A DNA stretch of 64,000 nt from BCD1 sp965230565. Lineage in GTDB: Bacteria > Bacteroidota > Bacteroidia > Chitinophagales > Saprospiraceae. Location: positions 62,001 through 126,000 of the forward strand of contig CBDDLH010000016.1 of assembly GCA_965230565.1 (NCBI GenBank), given 5' to 3'. This document shows, piece after piece, positions 1 to 8,346 of the stretch. Under the pieces are notes generated by a model. It was not told where the DNA came from. It made no database searches and was given only the letters and a program-made list of their open reading frames with translations. The translations under genes were made by a program, and so were the position numbers. Numbering within the stretch: position 1 is the stretch's first letter; every line of letters begins with the position of its first letter.

Positions 1-146
1 GTCACAATATCCTCCTCTGTATAATTGCCTAATGCTATGAGTCGGCGGTTTGAAAAGTTCGGGTGGACACTGAGACCCCATTCAAAACTTTGTCCAAACG
101 CTGCTATTGAAAAAAAGAGAAAAAAGAGGCTTAGTACTTTATTCAT
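1..146 (-). CDS. secreted or outer-membrane protein, N-terminal fragment
   Basis: Partial gene running off the left edge; 48 codons are visible from the ATG at 146. The first 19 residues (MNKVLSLFFLFFSIAAFGQ) form a Sec signal peptide, and the mature part begins SFEWGLSVHPNFSNRRL, the kind of aromatic, strand-like start seen in Bacteroidota outer-membrane beta-barrels. It lies 42 bp downstream of the DUF5683 gene on the same strand, so it may be the last visible gene of the parAB transcript. Too little is visible to name a family. The signal peptide is seen directly; the barrel assignment is inference. Confidence 0.6.
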   Translation of the reverse strand, partial: MNKVLSLFFLFFSIAAFGQSFEWGLSVHPNFSNRRLIALGNYTEEDIV

Positions 147-188
147 CGAGTTTTGTGCTTTTGTCCGCAAAATTATTTAACGAAAAAA

Positions 189-776
189 TTACCGGCTTAT
201 TGGAATGGCTATTGTCATCCCCACAACAGGTTGATTACTTTGGGGGATATATTCAAGGCTTGGAGTGACTTTGAAGCTCAGATCTTCATCCAGGTCGAAA
301 TTCCTGAGATGAGCATCTACAAATGCTTCAGTACCCTGTAAAAGGTAAAAAACAACAGTAGCCAGGTAGGATTGTTGCATGTATTTATTGGCCAGATCTC
401 TACGGATTTTTAAAGTGGTGGTGGTCAGGCCGAACTCAGTGAATTCATGGGGTAATCCCTGCCGGGAAAGATTAAGCGCCTCGTTAAACCTCAAGTAGAA
501 TCCTCGATTACGATTGATGGCCAAAACTCCACCAGCCATAAAACCATAAACAATAGGAACCTTCCACCATCTTTTGTTGTAGATCTGTCCGCCTCCGGGA
601 ACAATGGAGAAAAGAATAGCTTTTTTAGGAACCGGCCATTCGGCCTGTTCTTTTTTATCAAGTTTGAGTTGTGGCTCAGGAAGTTCCGGCGTGGTAAGAC
701 TATCAATTTGCTGGCAAAAACCCAACAATCCGAACAACAACATAACGCAAACCAAAATGAGTTTCTTCATAGTCAT
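189..776 (-). CDS. DUF5683 domain protein
   Basis: 195 residues from the ATG at 776; the ATG at 770 (MKK) is an equally good start and gives a cleaner signal peptide ending near GFCQ. After a short Pro/Lys linker comes the motif PGGGQIYNKRWWKVP (about residues 60-74) followed by hydrophobic stretches, which I recognise as the DUF5683 family. The function is unknown; genes of this family often follow parAB in Bacteroidota, as here (144 bp after parB). The N-terminal signal and hydrophobic core suggest an envelope protein. The family call is fairly sure; no role is claimed. Confidence 0.8.
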   Translation of the reverse strand: MTMKKLILVCVMLLFGLLGFCQQIDSLTTPELPEPQLKLDKKEQAEWPVPKKAILFSIVPGGGQIYNKRWWKVPIVYGFMAGGVLAINRNRGFYLRFNEALNLSRQGLPHEFTEFGLTTTTLKIRRDLANKYMQQSYLATVVFYLLQGTEAFVDAHLRNFDLDEDLSFKVTPSLEYIPQSNQPVVGMTIAIPISR

Positions 777-920
777 TCAACGATAAGGTGTTGGTTTTTA
801 CGTGGCCTTTCGTTTGGATTTAACGAAAAATTAAGACAGACATTTTCTTTTGATGCCAGTTAGACCTGTCAAAGCACTTATTTGATGCCTGGAAAAAAGA
901 AATTGCTTTCAAAAATTGTG

Positions 921-1880
921 TTATTGTTCAACTCTTTTGAAGTATTCATTTAACTCATCAGTGTTTTTAAAACCGATGACTATTCGGCCGCTTCCTTTAT
1001 CCTTGTCTGATAGTTCGATTTTAACCTTAATCGTTCCAAAAAAAGCTTTGAAATCATCCAGGATAGCTTTGTAGTCTTGCCCTGCGTCTTTCGATTTTTT
1101 GGCTTTTTTTGAAGTTGTGGTAAATTTTTTGGCTTCTTTTTCAGCATCCCTTACTGACAGTTTCTTTTGGATGATGATATCGAGCAATTGTTTTTGCAAC
1201 AATTTATCCTGAATCCCGGCAATTGCGCGAGCATGACCCATGGATAAAGAACCATCTTTCAGGGCTTCAATGACTTCAATATGCAAATCCAGTAATCGCA
1301 GGTAGTTGGTTATGGTACTTCTTTTTTTTCCTACCCGCTTGGAAAGTTCCAGATCGGTTAACTTACATTCTTCCTTTAGGCGATAATAACTTACAGCTAC
1401 TTCAAAAGGGTTAAGATCCTGGCGTTGAATATTTTCGATGAGCGCCATCTCCAGAATGGTCTGATCGTTGGCAATCCTGATATAAGCAGGAATTTCTTCC
1501 AGGCCTGCCAACTGAGAAGCCCTGTAACGTCTTTCCCCGGAAATGATCTGGTATTCATGGTCGCTAAATCGTCGAACTGTGATGGGTTGAATCAACCCAT
1601 GAACCTTAATGGAAGCAGCAAGTTCATCCAGAAGTTCGGCATCAAAATCCTTTCGCGGCTGTCCGGGGTTGGGTTCAATTTCTTGAATAGGGATCATGGC
1701 AAAATGCTGTGAGAATTCTTTGACAACCTTTTTTGGATCCTTTTTGATTTCTTCATCAATGTTTTTGGGAATAATAGCATGAATACCTCCACCGCCGCTT
1801 CCGGCGAACCGACTTTGAATACTGGAACGTAGTTGATCCTTGCTTACTTTTGTGCTCTTTTTGGTAATCTTTTTTGCCAT
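921..1880 (-). CDS. parB: chromosome-partitioning protein ParB
   Basis: 319 residues. Centromere-binding protein of the ParABS system; it loads on parS sites, slides as a CTP-dependent clamp and stimulates ParA. Visible features: a lysine-rich N-terminus, a ParA-interaction and linker region (to about residue 60), the CTP-binding motif GERRYRA at 115-121, the arginine-patch motif ENIQR at 149-153, a helix-turn-helix around 160-220 (TDLELSKRVGKKRSTITNYL), a Lys-rich linker and a short C-terminal dimerisation domain. It is 60 bp downstream of parA on the same strand. The gap is filled by an A/C-rich repeat that ends at the start codon and is shared with the leader of the SUI1 gene (see findings). 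I saw no obvious parS palindrome in the window. Confidence 0.95.
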   Translation of the reverse strand: MAKKITKKSTKVSKDQLRSSIQSRFAGSGGGGIHAIIPKNIDEEIKKDPKKVVKEFSQHFAMIPIQEIEPNPGQPRKDFDAELLDELAASIKVHGLIQPITVRRFSDHEYQIISGERRYRASQLAGLEEIPAYIRIANDQTILEMALIENIQRQDLNPFEVAVSYYRLKEECKLTDLELSKRVGKKRSTITNYLRLLDLHIEVIEALKDGSLSMGHARAIAGIQDKLLQKQLLDIIIQKKLSVRDAEKEAKKFTTTSKKAKKSKDAGQDYKAILDDFKAFFGTIKVKIELSDKDKGSGRIVIGFKNTDELNEYFKRVEQ

Positions 1881-1929
1881 GTTTTGGTTGCTGATTTCTG
1901 GTTGCTGGTTACAGGTTTCTGGTTACAGG
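1881..1929 (-). repeat. A/C-rich tandem leader repeat before parB
   Basis: On the minus strand this stretch consists of imperfect units built on AACCAGAAA, GTAACCAGC and CAGCAACC, running directly into the parB ATG. The last 32 nt before the ATG match the 32 nt before the SUI1 start (40784-40815) at 28 positions without a gap. It sits between parA and parB and contains no -7 box I can see. Confidence 0.7.
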
Positions 1930-1940
1930 CTGATTCGGAA

Positions 1941-2726
1941 TTACATATTTGCTTCGACGGTATCCTGATTTTTTTCTAGGAATTCCATTGCCAGGTTGAG
2001 GAAGTTGATACTCCCTTTAGATCCTGCATTGATCATGATGGCCGGCATGTGCATATTTGGCGCTTCGCCGATCTTGGAATTTCTGTGGATGATGGTATCA
2101 AAGACAAGGTCACCGAAAATGTCCCGAATCTCTGCTACGATCACATTGGCCAGTCTCAATCTTTTGTCATACATAGAAAGCAAAATGCCTTCAATTTGAA
2201 GGTTTGGGTTTAATTGTTGCTGAACAAGGGCAATACTTTCCCTAAGTTTGGCTAACCCTTCCAGGGCGAAATATTCACATTGCACGGGCACCAAAACCGC
2301 ATCTGCCGCAGTCAGCGCATTAAGGGTAATTAATCCGAGCGATGGAAGACAATCAATAAAAACGTAGTCGTAATCATCCTTTACAGCATTGACAACATCT
2401 CTGAGTACATATTCGCGGTTTGGCATACTCGCCAATTCTATTTCGGCACCTACCAGGTTAATGCTTGATGGCATTATATGCAGATTAGGTGTTTCTGTTT
2501 CGTAGATGGCTTCTTCAGGATCCAAACCATTGATGATACAATCATAAACGTTTGTATCAACATCCTCTTCCATTGCACCTACACCGGAGGAGGCATTAGC
2601 CTGTGGATCTGCATCGATGAGCAGGATCTTTTTTTCTAATACGGCAAGACTGGCTGCCAGGTTAATGGCAGTGGTGGTTTTGCCTACACCTCCTTTTTGG
2701 TTAGCAATGGTCACTACTTTTCCCAT
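1941..2726 (-). CDS. parA: chromosome-partitioning ATPase ParA (Soj)
   Basis: 261 residues. ParA/MinD-type ATPase that forms nucleoid-bound dimers and moves ParB-parS complexes. The deviant Walker A motif KGGVGKTT (residues 11-18) with its signature lysine is at the N-terminus, followed by the switch region LLIDADPQANAS and VFIDCLPSLG (Walker B-like). Length and architecture match short chromosomal ParA proteins without an N-terminal DNA-binding domain. It starts at the ATG at 2726 and ends 60 bp before parB; the UPF0173 hydrolase gene lies 81 bp upstream on the same strand, so the three may be co-transcribed. Confidence 0.96.
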   Translation of the reverse strand: MGKVVTIANQKGGVGKTTTAINLAASLAVLEKKILLIDADPQANASSGVGAMEEDVDTNVYDCIINGLDPEEAIYETETPNLHIMPSSINLVGAEIELASMPNREYVLRDVVNAVKDDYDYVFIDCLPSLGLITLNALTAADAVLVPVQCEYFALEGLAKLRESIALVQQQLNPNLQIEGILLSMYDKRLRLANVIVAEIRDIFGDLVFDTIIHRNSKIGEAPNMHMPAIMINAGSKGSINFLNLAMEFLEKNQDTVEANM

Positions 2727-2807
2727 GGTGTTCTTTAGATTGATTACGAGTTAAGAAATATGAATCGGCTTAATTTTGGTCAGGGATCAGTAGCGTGAGG
2801 ATTTGGC

Positions 2808-3488
2808 CTAAACGTTTCCGCTTTCCCCGACCGGCAGCAAAATTAATTCTTTTCCGGTATCTTCAAAAGCTTTTTTTGCAGCATCCTTGTCAATAACAAT
2901 ATATCCAAAGGTATCGAAATGACATCCGACGATCTTTTTACATGCTACAAAGTCAGCTGCTAATACAGCTTCCTGTATATCCATGGTAAAATTATCCCCG
3001 ATCGGCATGATGGCAAAATCGAGTTTTGGACAAAGCATCGGGATGAGCTTCATGTCCATGGTAACCGCGGTATCGCCAGCAAAATAGAAACATTGGTTAT
3101 CATCCCAGATAACAAATCCCCCGGGATTTCCACCATAGGTGCCATCGGGCAGTACGCTGGAATGAATAGCACTGACATATTTTACCGTTCCAAAATCAAA
3201 GGTCCATTTTCCACCATGGTTCATCGGATGGCCCTGTAATCCTTTCTGTTCAAACCAGGAAACGATCTCAAAATTTGAAATTACTTTGGCTCCGGTTCTT
3301 TTTCCAATGGCCTCTGCATCAGCAACATGGTCTCCGTGGCCGTGGGAGATGAGAATGTAATCCGCAGGGATTTTATCAATCTCGACGTGTTTGGCTAACT
3401 CATTGCCTGTTATGAACGGATCAAACAGCAAATGTTTTCCGTTCATTTCAACACCAAAACAGGCATGACCGTAATATGTAATTTTCAT
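2808..3488 (-). CDS. UPF0173 metal-dependent hydrolase
   Basis: 226 residues of the metallo-beta-lactamase fold, UPF0173 (YtkL-like) family. The metal-binding motif HGHGDH is at 49-54 (SHGHGDHVADAEA). Further conserved pieces are FAGDTAVTMDMK and the histidine in GCHFDTFG. Members are soluble cytoplasmic hydrolases of unknown substrate. The gene is divergent from the FMN reductase at 3639; a minus-strand TAAATTTG (-7-like) lies at 3543-3536, about 50 bp before the start codon. It is followed on the same strand by parA. Confidence 0.9.
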   Translation of the reverse strand: MKITYYGHACFGVEMNGKHLLFDPFITGNELAKHVEIDKIPADYILISHGHGDHVADAEAIGKRTGAKVISNFEIVSWFEQKGLQGHPMNHGGKWTFDFGTVKYVSAIHSSVLPDGTYGGNPGGFVIWDDNQCFYFAGDTAVTMDMKLIPMLCPKLDFAIMPIGDNFTMDIQEAVLAADFVACKKIVGCHFDTFGYIVIDKDAAKKAFEDTGKELILLPVGESGNV

Positions 3489-3523
3489 ATTCCTGTATTT
3501 TAAAATAACTTCATTTTAAATTC

Positions 3524-3543
3524 TACCTTTGCCCTCAAATTTA
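3524..3543. promoter_or_regulatory. facing -7 boxes between divergent genes
   Basis: TACCTTTG at 3524-3531 on the plus strand and TAAATTTG (plus-strand CAAATTTA, 3536-3543) on the minus strand both match the Bacteroidota -7 consensus TAnnTTTG, and point to the FMN reductase and the UPF0173 gene respectively. The two boxes are four bases apart, so each start point would fall in or next to the other box. I see no TTG at -33 spacing for either, so they are candidates only. Confidence 0.4.
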
Positions 3544-3638
3544 ATAAATTTTAAGCCCTTTTGAGATTTATTGTAAACAATAATGAAGTAAATTTCCTTT
3601 ACTGTATATAAAATACTTATTCTGATAAAAAGACAAAA

Positions 3639-4181
3639 ATGATCACAGTAATTTCAGGCTCAAACAGAATGAATAACCGAACCCTCTCATTTGCAAAGAA
3701 GTATGTAGAGATGATACAAGAGTTGACGGATGAACCAGTACAATTGTTCGACATGTCAGATATGCCTCACGACTGGATGCATGATGCCATGTACAGTGAA
3801 CAGAAGCAAGCAGACAGTCTGGCAACCATTCAGGATAAATTCATTACCCCCGCCCAGAAATTTATTTTTGTAACTCCGGAGTATAACGGCAGTTATCCGG
3901 GCATTGTAAAATTGTTTATCGATGGCGTTTCTGTAAGGAATTATGCTACCAATTTTAAAAACAAAAAGGCTGCTTTGGTAGGCGTTGCCACAGGAAGGGC
4001 CGGAAATCTCCGTGGGATGGATCATTTGGCAGATTCCCTGAATCATATGGGGGCAATTACCCTTCCCAACCGAATGCCTTATTCAAGTGTTTCAGGATTG
4101 ATTGATACTGAGGGTAATATTGTGGATGAAGAGACTATAAAAACGATACGCAAACATGTTGCGGAGTTTGTAAAGTTTTAA
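3639..4181 (+). CDS. NADPH-dependent FMN reductase family protein
   Basis: 180 residues with a flavodoxin-like fold, NADPH-dependent FMN reductase (PF03358-type) family. The N-terminus MITVISGSNRMNNRT supplies the phosphate-binding loop for FMN, and TPEYNGSYPGIVKLFIDG (79-96) is the family signature around the flavin ring. GVATGRAGNLRGMDHL is also typical. Members reduce FMN, quinones, azo compounds or metals with NAD(P)H; the substrate cannot be read from sequence. A single gene between the divergent UPF0173 gene and convergent tyrS, ended by the hairpin at 4201-4236. Confidence 0.88.
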   Translation: MITVISGSNRMNNRTLSFAKKYVEMIQELTDEPVQLFDMSDMPHDWMHDAMYSEQKQADSLATIQDKFITPAQKFIFVTPEYNGSYPGIVKLFIDGVSVRNYATNFKNKKAALVGVATGRAGNLRGMDHLADSLNHMGAITLPNRMPYSSVSGLIDTEGNIVDEETIKTIRKHVAEFVKF

Positions 4182-4200
4182 ACCCGATTTCCAATAAAAA

Positions 4201-4236
4201 TGGCCTGATTAAAGTAACATAATCAGGCCATTTTTT
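4201..4236. terminator. bidirectional intrinsic terminator
   Basis: An 11-bp perfect stem (4201-4211 with 4220-4230) and an 8-nt loop. It is followed by TTTTTT on the plus strand and preceded by AAAAA, so it can end both the FMN reductase and the convergent tyrS transcript. Confidence 0.85.
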
Positions 4237-4255
4237 ATTAGAAAAAAGTCAATTC

Positions 4256-5530
4256 CTAAACCACTTCCACGAGGAATTTATTTTTCTTTCCATTTTCCAC
4301 CATCAGGAATCGTCCGTGTAATAATTCGGATGAACTAATCATAGATTCATGAGAGGAGATCTTCTCCTTATTTACAGAAATTGCGTTGCCTTTGATCGCT
4401 CTTCTGGCATCACCATTGGAATTGACAATTGAAGTTTTTCCTGCCAGCAAATCGATAATATTTATCTGGCCATCAATGTCTGTCTTTTCAATTTTGAAAC
4501 CAGGTATTTCTCCACCTACCGTTTCCAACTCAGTTTCAGAAAGCGATTTGAGGAAATCAGCATTGGCTTTTTTATTAAAGAGCAACTCAGTCACTTTCAA
4601 TACTGACTCATAATCTTCCCTGGAGTGAATTCTAACCGTTAACTCCTCTGCAAGGATCCGCTTCAAGGTTTGAGGATCTTCTGCGTATTCTTTCTCCAGT
4701 TGCTCAACTTCCTCTTTTGATTTCAAGGTGAAATAACGCATGAATTTCGGAAGGTCAGCATCATCGGCATTGATCCAAAACTGGTAGAACTGGTATGGAG
4801 AAGTCATTTTAGGATCCAGCCAGATATTTCCCTGCTCCGATTTTCCGAATTTTTTACCATCCGATTTGGTGAGGAGTGGAGTAGTGGCAGCGTAGGCTTT
4901 TGCACTCAGGTTTCTGCGGATGAATTCCGTTCCTGAGGTAATATTTCCCCATTGGTCGGAACCGCCCATCTGGACTTTGCAATTGTATTCCTTGTACAAG
5001 CACTGAAAATCGTAAGCTTGCAAGAGCTGGTAACTGAACTCCGTAAAAGACAAACCCGTTTCCAGTCTGTTTTTTACCGAATCTTTGGACATCATATAAT
5101 TGACCGTAAGGGTTTTTCCTACATCCCTGAGGAAATCCAGCACGTTCATGTCTTTATAAAAATCAAGGTTGTTGACTATCTCGGCTTTATTGTCCCCTTC
5201 CTCAAATTCCAGGAATTTAGCTACTTGTTTTTTCTGAAATTCCAGGTTAGAATCCAGTTCTTCATAGGATTTGAGCTGTCTTTCCTGGTCCTTGCCGGAA
5301 GGGTCGCCGATCCGGCCGGTTGCTCCTCCCATCAGTACGATAGGTTTGTGCCCTGAAAGTTGAAATAATTTCAAAAGCATGATCTGTACATAATTACCAA
5401 TGGTCATCGAAGGAGCAGTTGGGTCAAAACCAATGTACCCTGTCATCATGCCTTCATTTAAGGCTTCTTTGGTTCCCGGAGTGGCATCGTGCAGCATACC
5501 CCTCCATTCAAGTTCTTCAATAAAGTTCAT
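4256..5530 (-). CDS. tyrS: tyrosine--tRNA ligase
   Basis: 424 residues, the normal length for bacterial TyrRS. It charges tRNA-Tyr. Visible: the class I Rossmann domain with GYIGFDPTAPSMTIGN (31-46), GGATGRIGDPSGK (68-80), the tyrosine-binding QMGGSDQWGNI (187-197), KFGKS (227-231, the KMSKS equivalent) and a C-terminal S4-like RNA-binding domain from about 360. Odd point: the HIGH-type motif reads TIGN, so the first histidine, contacting the ATP phosphate in other TyrRS enzymes, is threonine. The gene starts 12 bp downstream of a desaturase gene on the same strand and probably shares its promoter. Confidence 0.95.
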   Translation of the reverse strand: MNFIEELEWRGMLHDATPGTKEALNEGMMTGYIGFDPTAPSMTIGNYVQIMLLKLFQLSGHKPIVLMGGATGRIGDPSGKDQERQLKSYEELDSNLEFQKKQVAKFLEFEEGDNKAEIVNNLDFYKDMNVLDFLRDVGKTLTVNYMMSKDSVKNRLETGLSFTEFSYQLLQAYDFQCLYKEYNCKVQMGGSDQWGNITSGTEFIRRNLSAKAYAATTPLLTKSDGKKFGKSEQGNIWLDPKMTSPYQFYQFWINADDADLPKFMRYFTLKSKEEVEQLEKEYAEDPQTLKRILAEELTVRIHSREDYESVLKVTELLFNKKANADFLKSLSETELETVGGEIPGFKIEKTDIDGQINIIDLLAGKTSIVNSNGDARRAIKGNAISVNKEKISSHESMISSSELLHGRFLMVENGKKNKFLVEVV

Positions 5531-5542
5531 TTAAAAATCAGT

Positions 5543-6583
5543 TTATTTTAAGCTTCGTTGCATTTTGTAATATTTCCAGAAACTGATCATTTTTTCAGTT
5601 TCTTCATCCCATAAGTGATGGAACATATATTTCAGGCTTCCCCAAAAGGTAACCGTAGTAACGTATTTTGTCAGAATTGGGTTCTCCTTAGCGCATTTTT
5701 CTAAATTGTAGTTGGGGATTTTAGGACTTAAATGGTGGATATGGTGGAACCCGATATTGCCTGTCAGCCACTGGAACACCTTTGGCAGTTTGTAAAAAGT
5801 ACTTCCTTTAATGGCAGAAAGCAAATAGTCCCAATCCTTTTTCCATTTCTTATAGGTTTCCTCATGTTGATGTTGAACGTAAAAGAACCACAATGAAAAA
5901 GTGCCGTAAAACAGGAAGATGGGAATGTGGACCAATAAAAAGTTTTTCCATCCGATTAAAAAGCCTAACACCAGGTAAAAACCGATTTGGTAAAAATTAT
6001 TTAGCAATTGTTTCACTTTTACTTTTTTCCACCTTTTTGAATTACCCCAGGGTAACTCCGTGGCTGGAAAGTGAATTATTGTGAAATAAATAATCGGGCC
6101 GACAAGAAATAATATTATGGGGTTTCTCAACATTCTGTAATAAACCTTTTTGCTGCGTGGCAAGGCCTTATATTGCTCAACCGTATAGGTTCGGATATCT
6201 CCAATGTGAACTACTTCAAGCTGTCCGTTATGAGAATGGTGAAAACTGTGTAGCCTTGCCCAATAATCAAAAGGAATAGTACTGAAAAGGCTGCACATGA
6301 CTCCTATAACCTGATTGTGCTTCCTGTTTTTCATGAAAGATTGGTGTCCGCAATCATGTTGTATGATAAAAATTCGACCCAGAAAGAAGCTGTTGATGAC
6401 TGCCAGGCCCAAAGTTATCCAGTATGACCAGCTAAGGCTGAAATACATCAGAATCCAGATGCCTATGAACGGCAGGTAAGTATTAATAATCTGGGTGATG
6501 GCTTTTTTATTATCGGCTTTTTGATATCTGGCTACAATTTTCGGCCAGTTTTTTAGTGCATCTTTTATTGCCTGATTATTCAT
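5543..6583 (-). CDS. fatty acid desaturase (delta-12/omega-6 type)
   Basis: 346 residues, integral-membrane di-iron desaturase. The three histidine clusters are HDCGH (76-80), HSFHH (112-116) and HHIHH (280-284); the last, in GNIGFHHIHHLSP, is the form found in acyl-lipid delta-12/omega-6 desaturases (DesA/FAD2-like). Hydrophobic segments lie around 31-70, 155-172 and 200-235. It would insert a methyl-directed double bond into membrane acyl chains. It has a consensus promoter at 6739-6771 and leads into tyrS. The neighbouring gene upstream encodes a second, different desaturase. Regiospecificity is inference from the histidine boxes. Confidence 0.88.
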   Translation of the reverse strand: MNNQAIKDALKNWPKIVARYQKADNKKAITQIINTYLPFIGIWILMYFSLSWSYWITLGLAVINSFFLGRIFIIQHDCGHQSFMKNRKHNQVIGVMCSLFSTIPFDYWARLHSFHHSHNGQLEVVHIGDIRTYTVEQYKALPRSKKVYYRMLRNPIILFLVGPIIYFTIIHFPATELPWGNSKRWKKVKVKQLLNNFYQIGFYLVLGFLIGWKNFLLVHIPIFLFYGTFSLWFFYVQHQHEETYKKWKKDWDYLLSAIKGSTFYKLPKVFQWLTGNIGFHHIHHLSPKIPNYNLEKCAKENPILTKYVTTVTFWGSLKYMFHHLWDEETEKMISFWKYYKMQRSLK

Positions 6584-6738
6584 AATGTTGCTTTTGTATG
6601 TCGGGAAATTCAGGGTTTGTTTTTTGGCAATTCATATGGGGCATGAAAATTAGGTCTTGAATAATTCTCTACTAATTGAACAACTAATTGGCAATTAGTT
6701 CAATGATAAATAGTGAAAGTACCTTTTTATCTGCCACG

Positions 6739-6771
6739 CAAAAGTAGGACAAATAAAATTCTTTAGCCAAA
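6739..6771 (-). promoter_or_regulatory. consensus Bacteroidota promoter for the desaturase
   Basis: On the minus strand TTTG (6771-6768), a 21-bp spacer and TACTTTTG (6746-6739) match TTG-N17-23-TAnnTTTG exactly. The start point would be about 6733, leaving a leader of roughly 150 nt before the start at 6583. Confidence 0.7.
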
Positions 6772-6860
6772 AAGAAAGATTACAAAAACAATTTTCGGAA
6801 TAAAATAATGGCAGATGAAAACCATTCACCTGCCATTATTATTTGGATTGCACTGCTTTT

Positions 6861-7988
6861 TTAGTCAATCCTTAACTCTGATTGCCATCCCAGATCTTTC
6901 TTTGACCCAAGTTTCTTCAACATTCTGGCATGTGTCAAAAGTGCTGCCCGGAAACTTTTGATCGAATTATAAGGCAACCCATATTCCATAGCCGTTTTTT
7001 GAACGATCTTGTTGATTTTGGAATAATGAATATGGCAGATGTTAGGGAATAAATGGTGTTCGATCTGATAGTTTAACCCTCCGATAAACCAGGAAAGTAA
7101 TTTGTTATTAGGAGCAAAATTGGTAGTGGTAAACATTTGATGTACCGCCCAGTTATTTTCGATTATACCATTTTTGTTTGGTAATGGAAAAGCAGAGGTT
7201 GGCATTACATGAGCTGGTTGAAAAACTAACGCAAGGGTCAACCCGGCAACGAAATGCATACCAAAGAAAAATGCCAATGTCAACCACATGGAAATAGGCA
7301 ATAAAATCATTGGTAATACCAATGCAACCCCTAAATAAATAATCTTTGCCAATACAATTTTCAAATAAAGTACGTGCATTTGCGATTGGGAAAACTGATT
7401 GATCAACCCTTTGTTTCTATACCTTTTCAGCTGAGCAAAATCCTTGGTTGAAATCCACAAAATTGTCATTAACCCATAAAAAAACCATGCATATAAATGC
7501 TGGAATCTTTGAATTTTATAATGATTTTGATGAGGAGAAAACCGTAAAATGTTTACTGTTTTGATATCTTCATCTAATCCATCCACATTAGTATAGGTAT
7601 GGTGAAGAACATTATGCTGGATTTTCCAGTTAAGGGCATTGCCCCCCAAAATGTTAATGATCAGCCCTAGGTATTTATTCAGCTTTTTATTTTTAGAATA
7701 AGCATTATGGTTGGCATCGTGCATTACTGAAAACCCAACTCCGGCCATACCGAATCCCATAATGATATACAAACCGAAAATGATCCAGGGGTTACTAAAT
7801 AAACCGCTTATCATCAAAAAATAGGGTGTCAGGTAAAGCGATATCATGACCACCGTTTTTAAATACATTTGAAAATTGCCATAGCGGGTAATATTATTTT
7901 CTTTGAAATAAGCTCTTACGCGGGCCTTGGCAGTTTGAATAAACTCTGCTGAGTTTTCAGTAGAATACTTTACTTTTTTTAGTTGCAT
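6861..7988 (-). CDS. fatty acid desaturase, front-end (delta-5/6) type
   Basis: 375 residues, membrane di-iron desaturase. Histidine clusters: HDANH (90-94), HNVLHH (125-130, followed by TYTN) and QIEHH (308-312, followed by LFP). Glutamine in place of the first histidine in the third box is the hallmark of front-end delta-5/delta-6 and related acyl-CoA or sphingolipid desaturases. There is no fused cytochrome b5 domain, so an external electron donor is needed. Membrane segments are at about 43-90 and 205-250. It stands alone between the other desaturase (277 bp downstream) and a 358-bp divergent gap. Together with the delta-12-type enzyme it suggests polyunsaturated fatty-acid synthesis. Confidence 0.9.
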   Translation of the reverse strand: MQLKKVKYSTENSAEFIQTAKARVRAYFKENNITRYGNFQMYLKTVVMISLYLTPYFLMISGLFSNPWIIFGLYIIMGFGMAGVGFSVMHDANHNAYSKNKKLNKYLGLIINILGGNALNWKIQHNVLHHTYTNVDGLDEDIKTVNILRFSPHQNHYKIQRFQHLYAWFFYGLMTILWISTKDFAQLKRYRNKGLINQFSQSQMHVLYLKIVLAKIIYLGVALVLPMILLPISMWLTLAFFFGMHFVAGLTLALVFQPAHVMPTSAFPLPNKNGIIENNWAVHQMFTTTNFAPNNKLLSWFIGGLNYQIEHHLFPNICHIHYSKINKIVQKTAMEYGLPYNSIKSFRAALLTHARMLKKLGSKKDLGWQSELRID

Positions 7989-8346
7989 GGATATTTTTTT
8001 AGTTGGTAATGAATGGGGTGTGAAAATAATCGAACTTTATGGTAAATAGACAATACTCTTACCTTTTTAAAAATATTTATTGCTATTTGTCGTTTTGCCG
8101 TGAAACCAACAAATCGTTTAGGATTTATTTTGGAGCTTTTTTTTGAAGCCCGAAAGGTAGGTGAAAAATTTGATTAAACAGTCATCATGAAGGTTTGGAA
8201 ATGAATGAAACGCTAAATAACTGTTTGTTTTTGGTGTTCGATCTCTGATAACGAGAACATTTCCATAACAAACAATATGGCTTATTGTTTATTTCCCTCT
8301 TTTTCTTTGACGGAATTCCCTACATTTACGCCACTAAACAGCTACC
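7989..8346. other. 358-bp divergent intergenic region
   Basis: AT-rich gap between the divergent desaturase and permease genes. No gene, stable hairpin or full-consensus promoter was found. TACATTTA at 8321-8328 is one base off the -7 consensus and lies 18 bp before the permease ATG; it may be the plus-strand promoter. Nothing comparable was seen for the minus strand. Confidence 0.5.
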
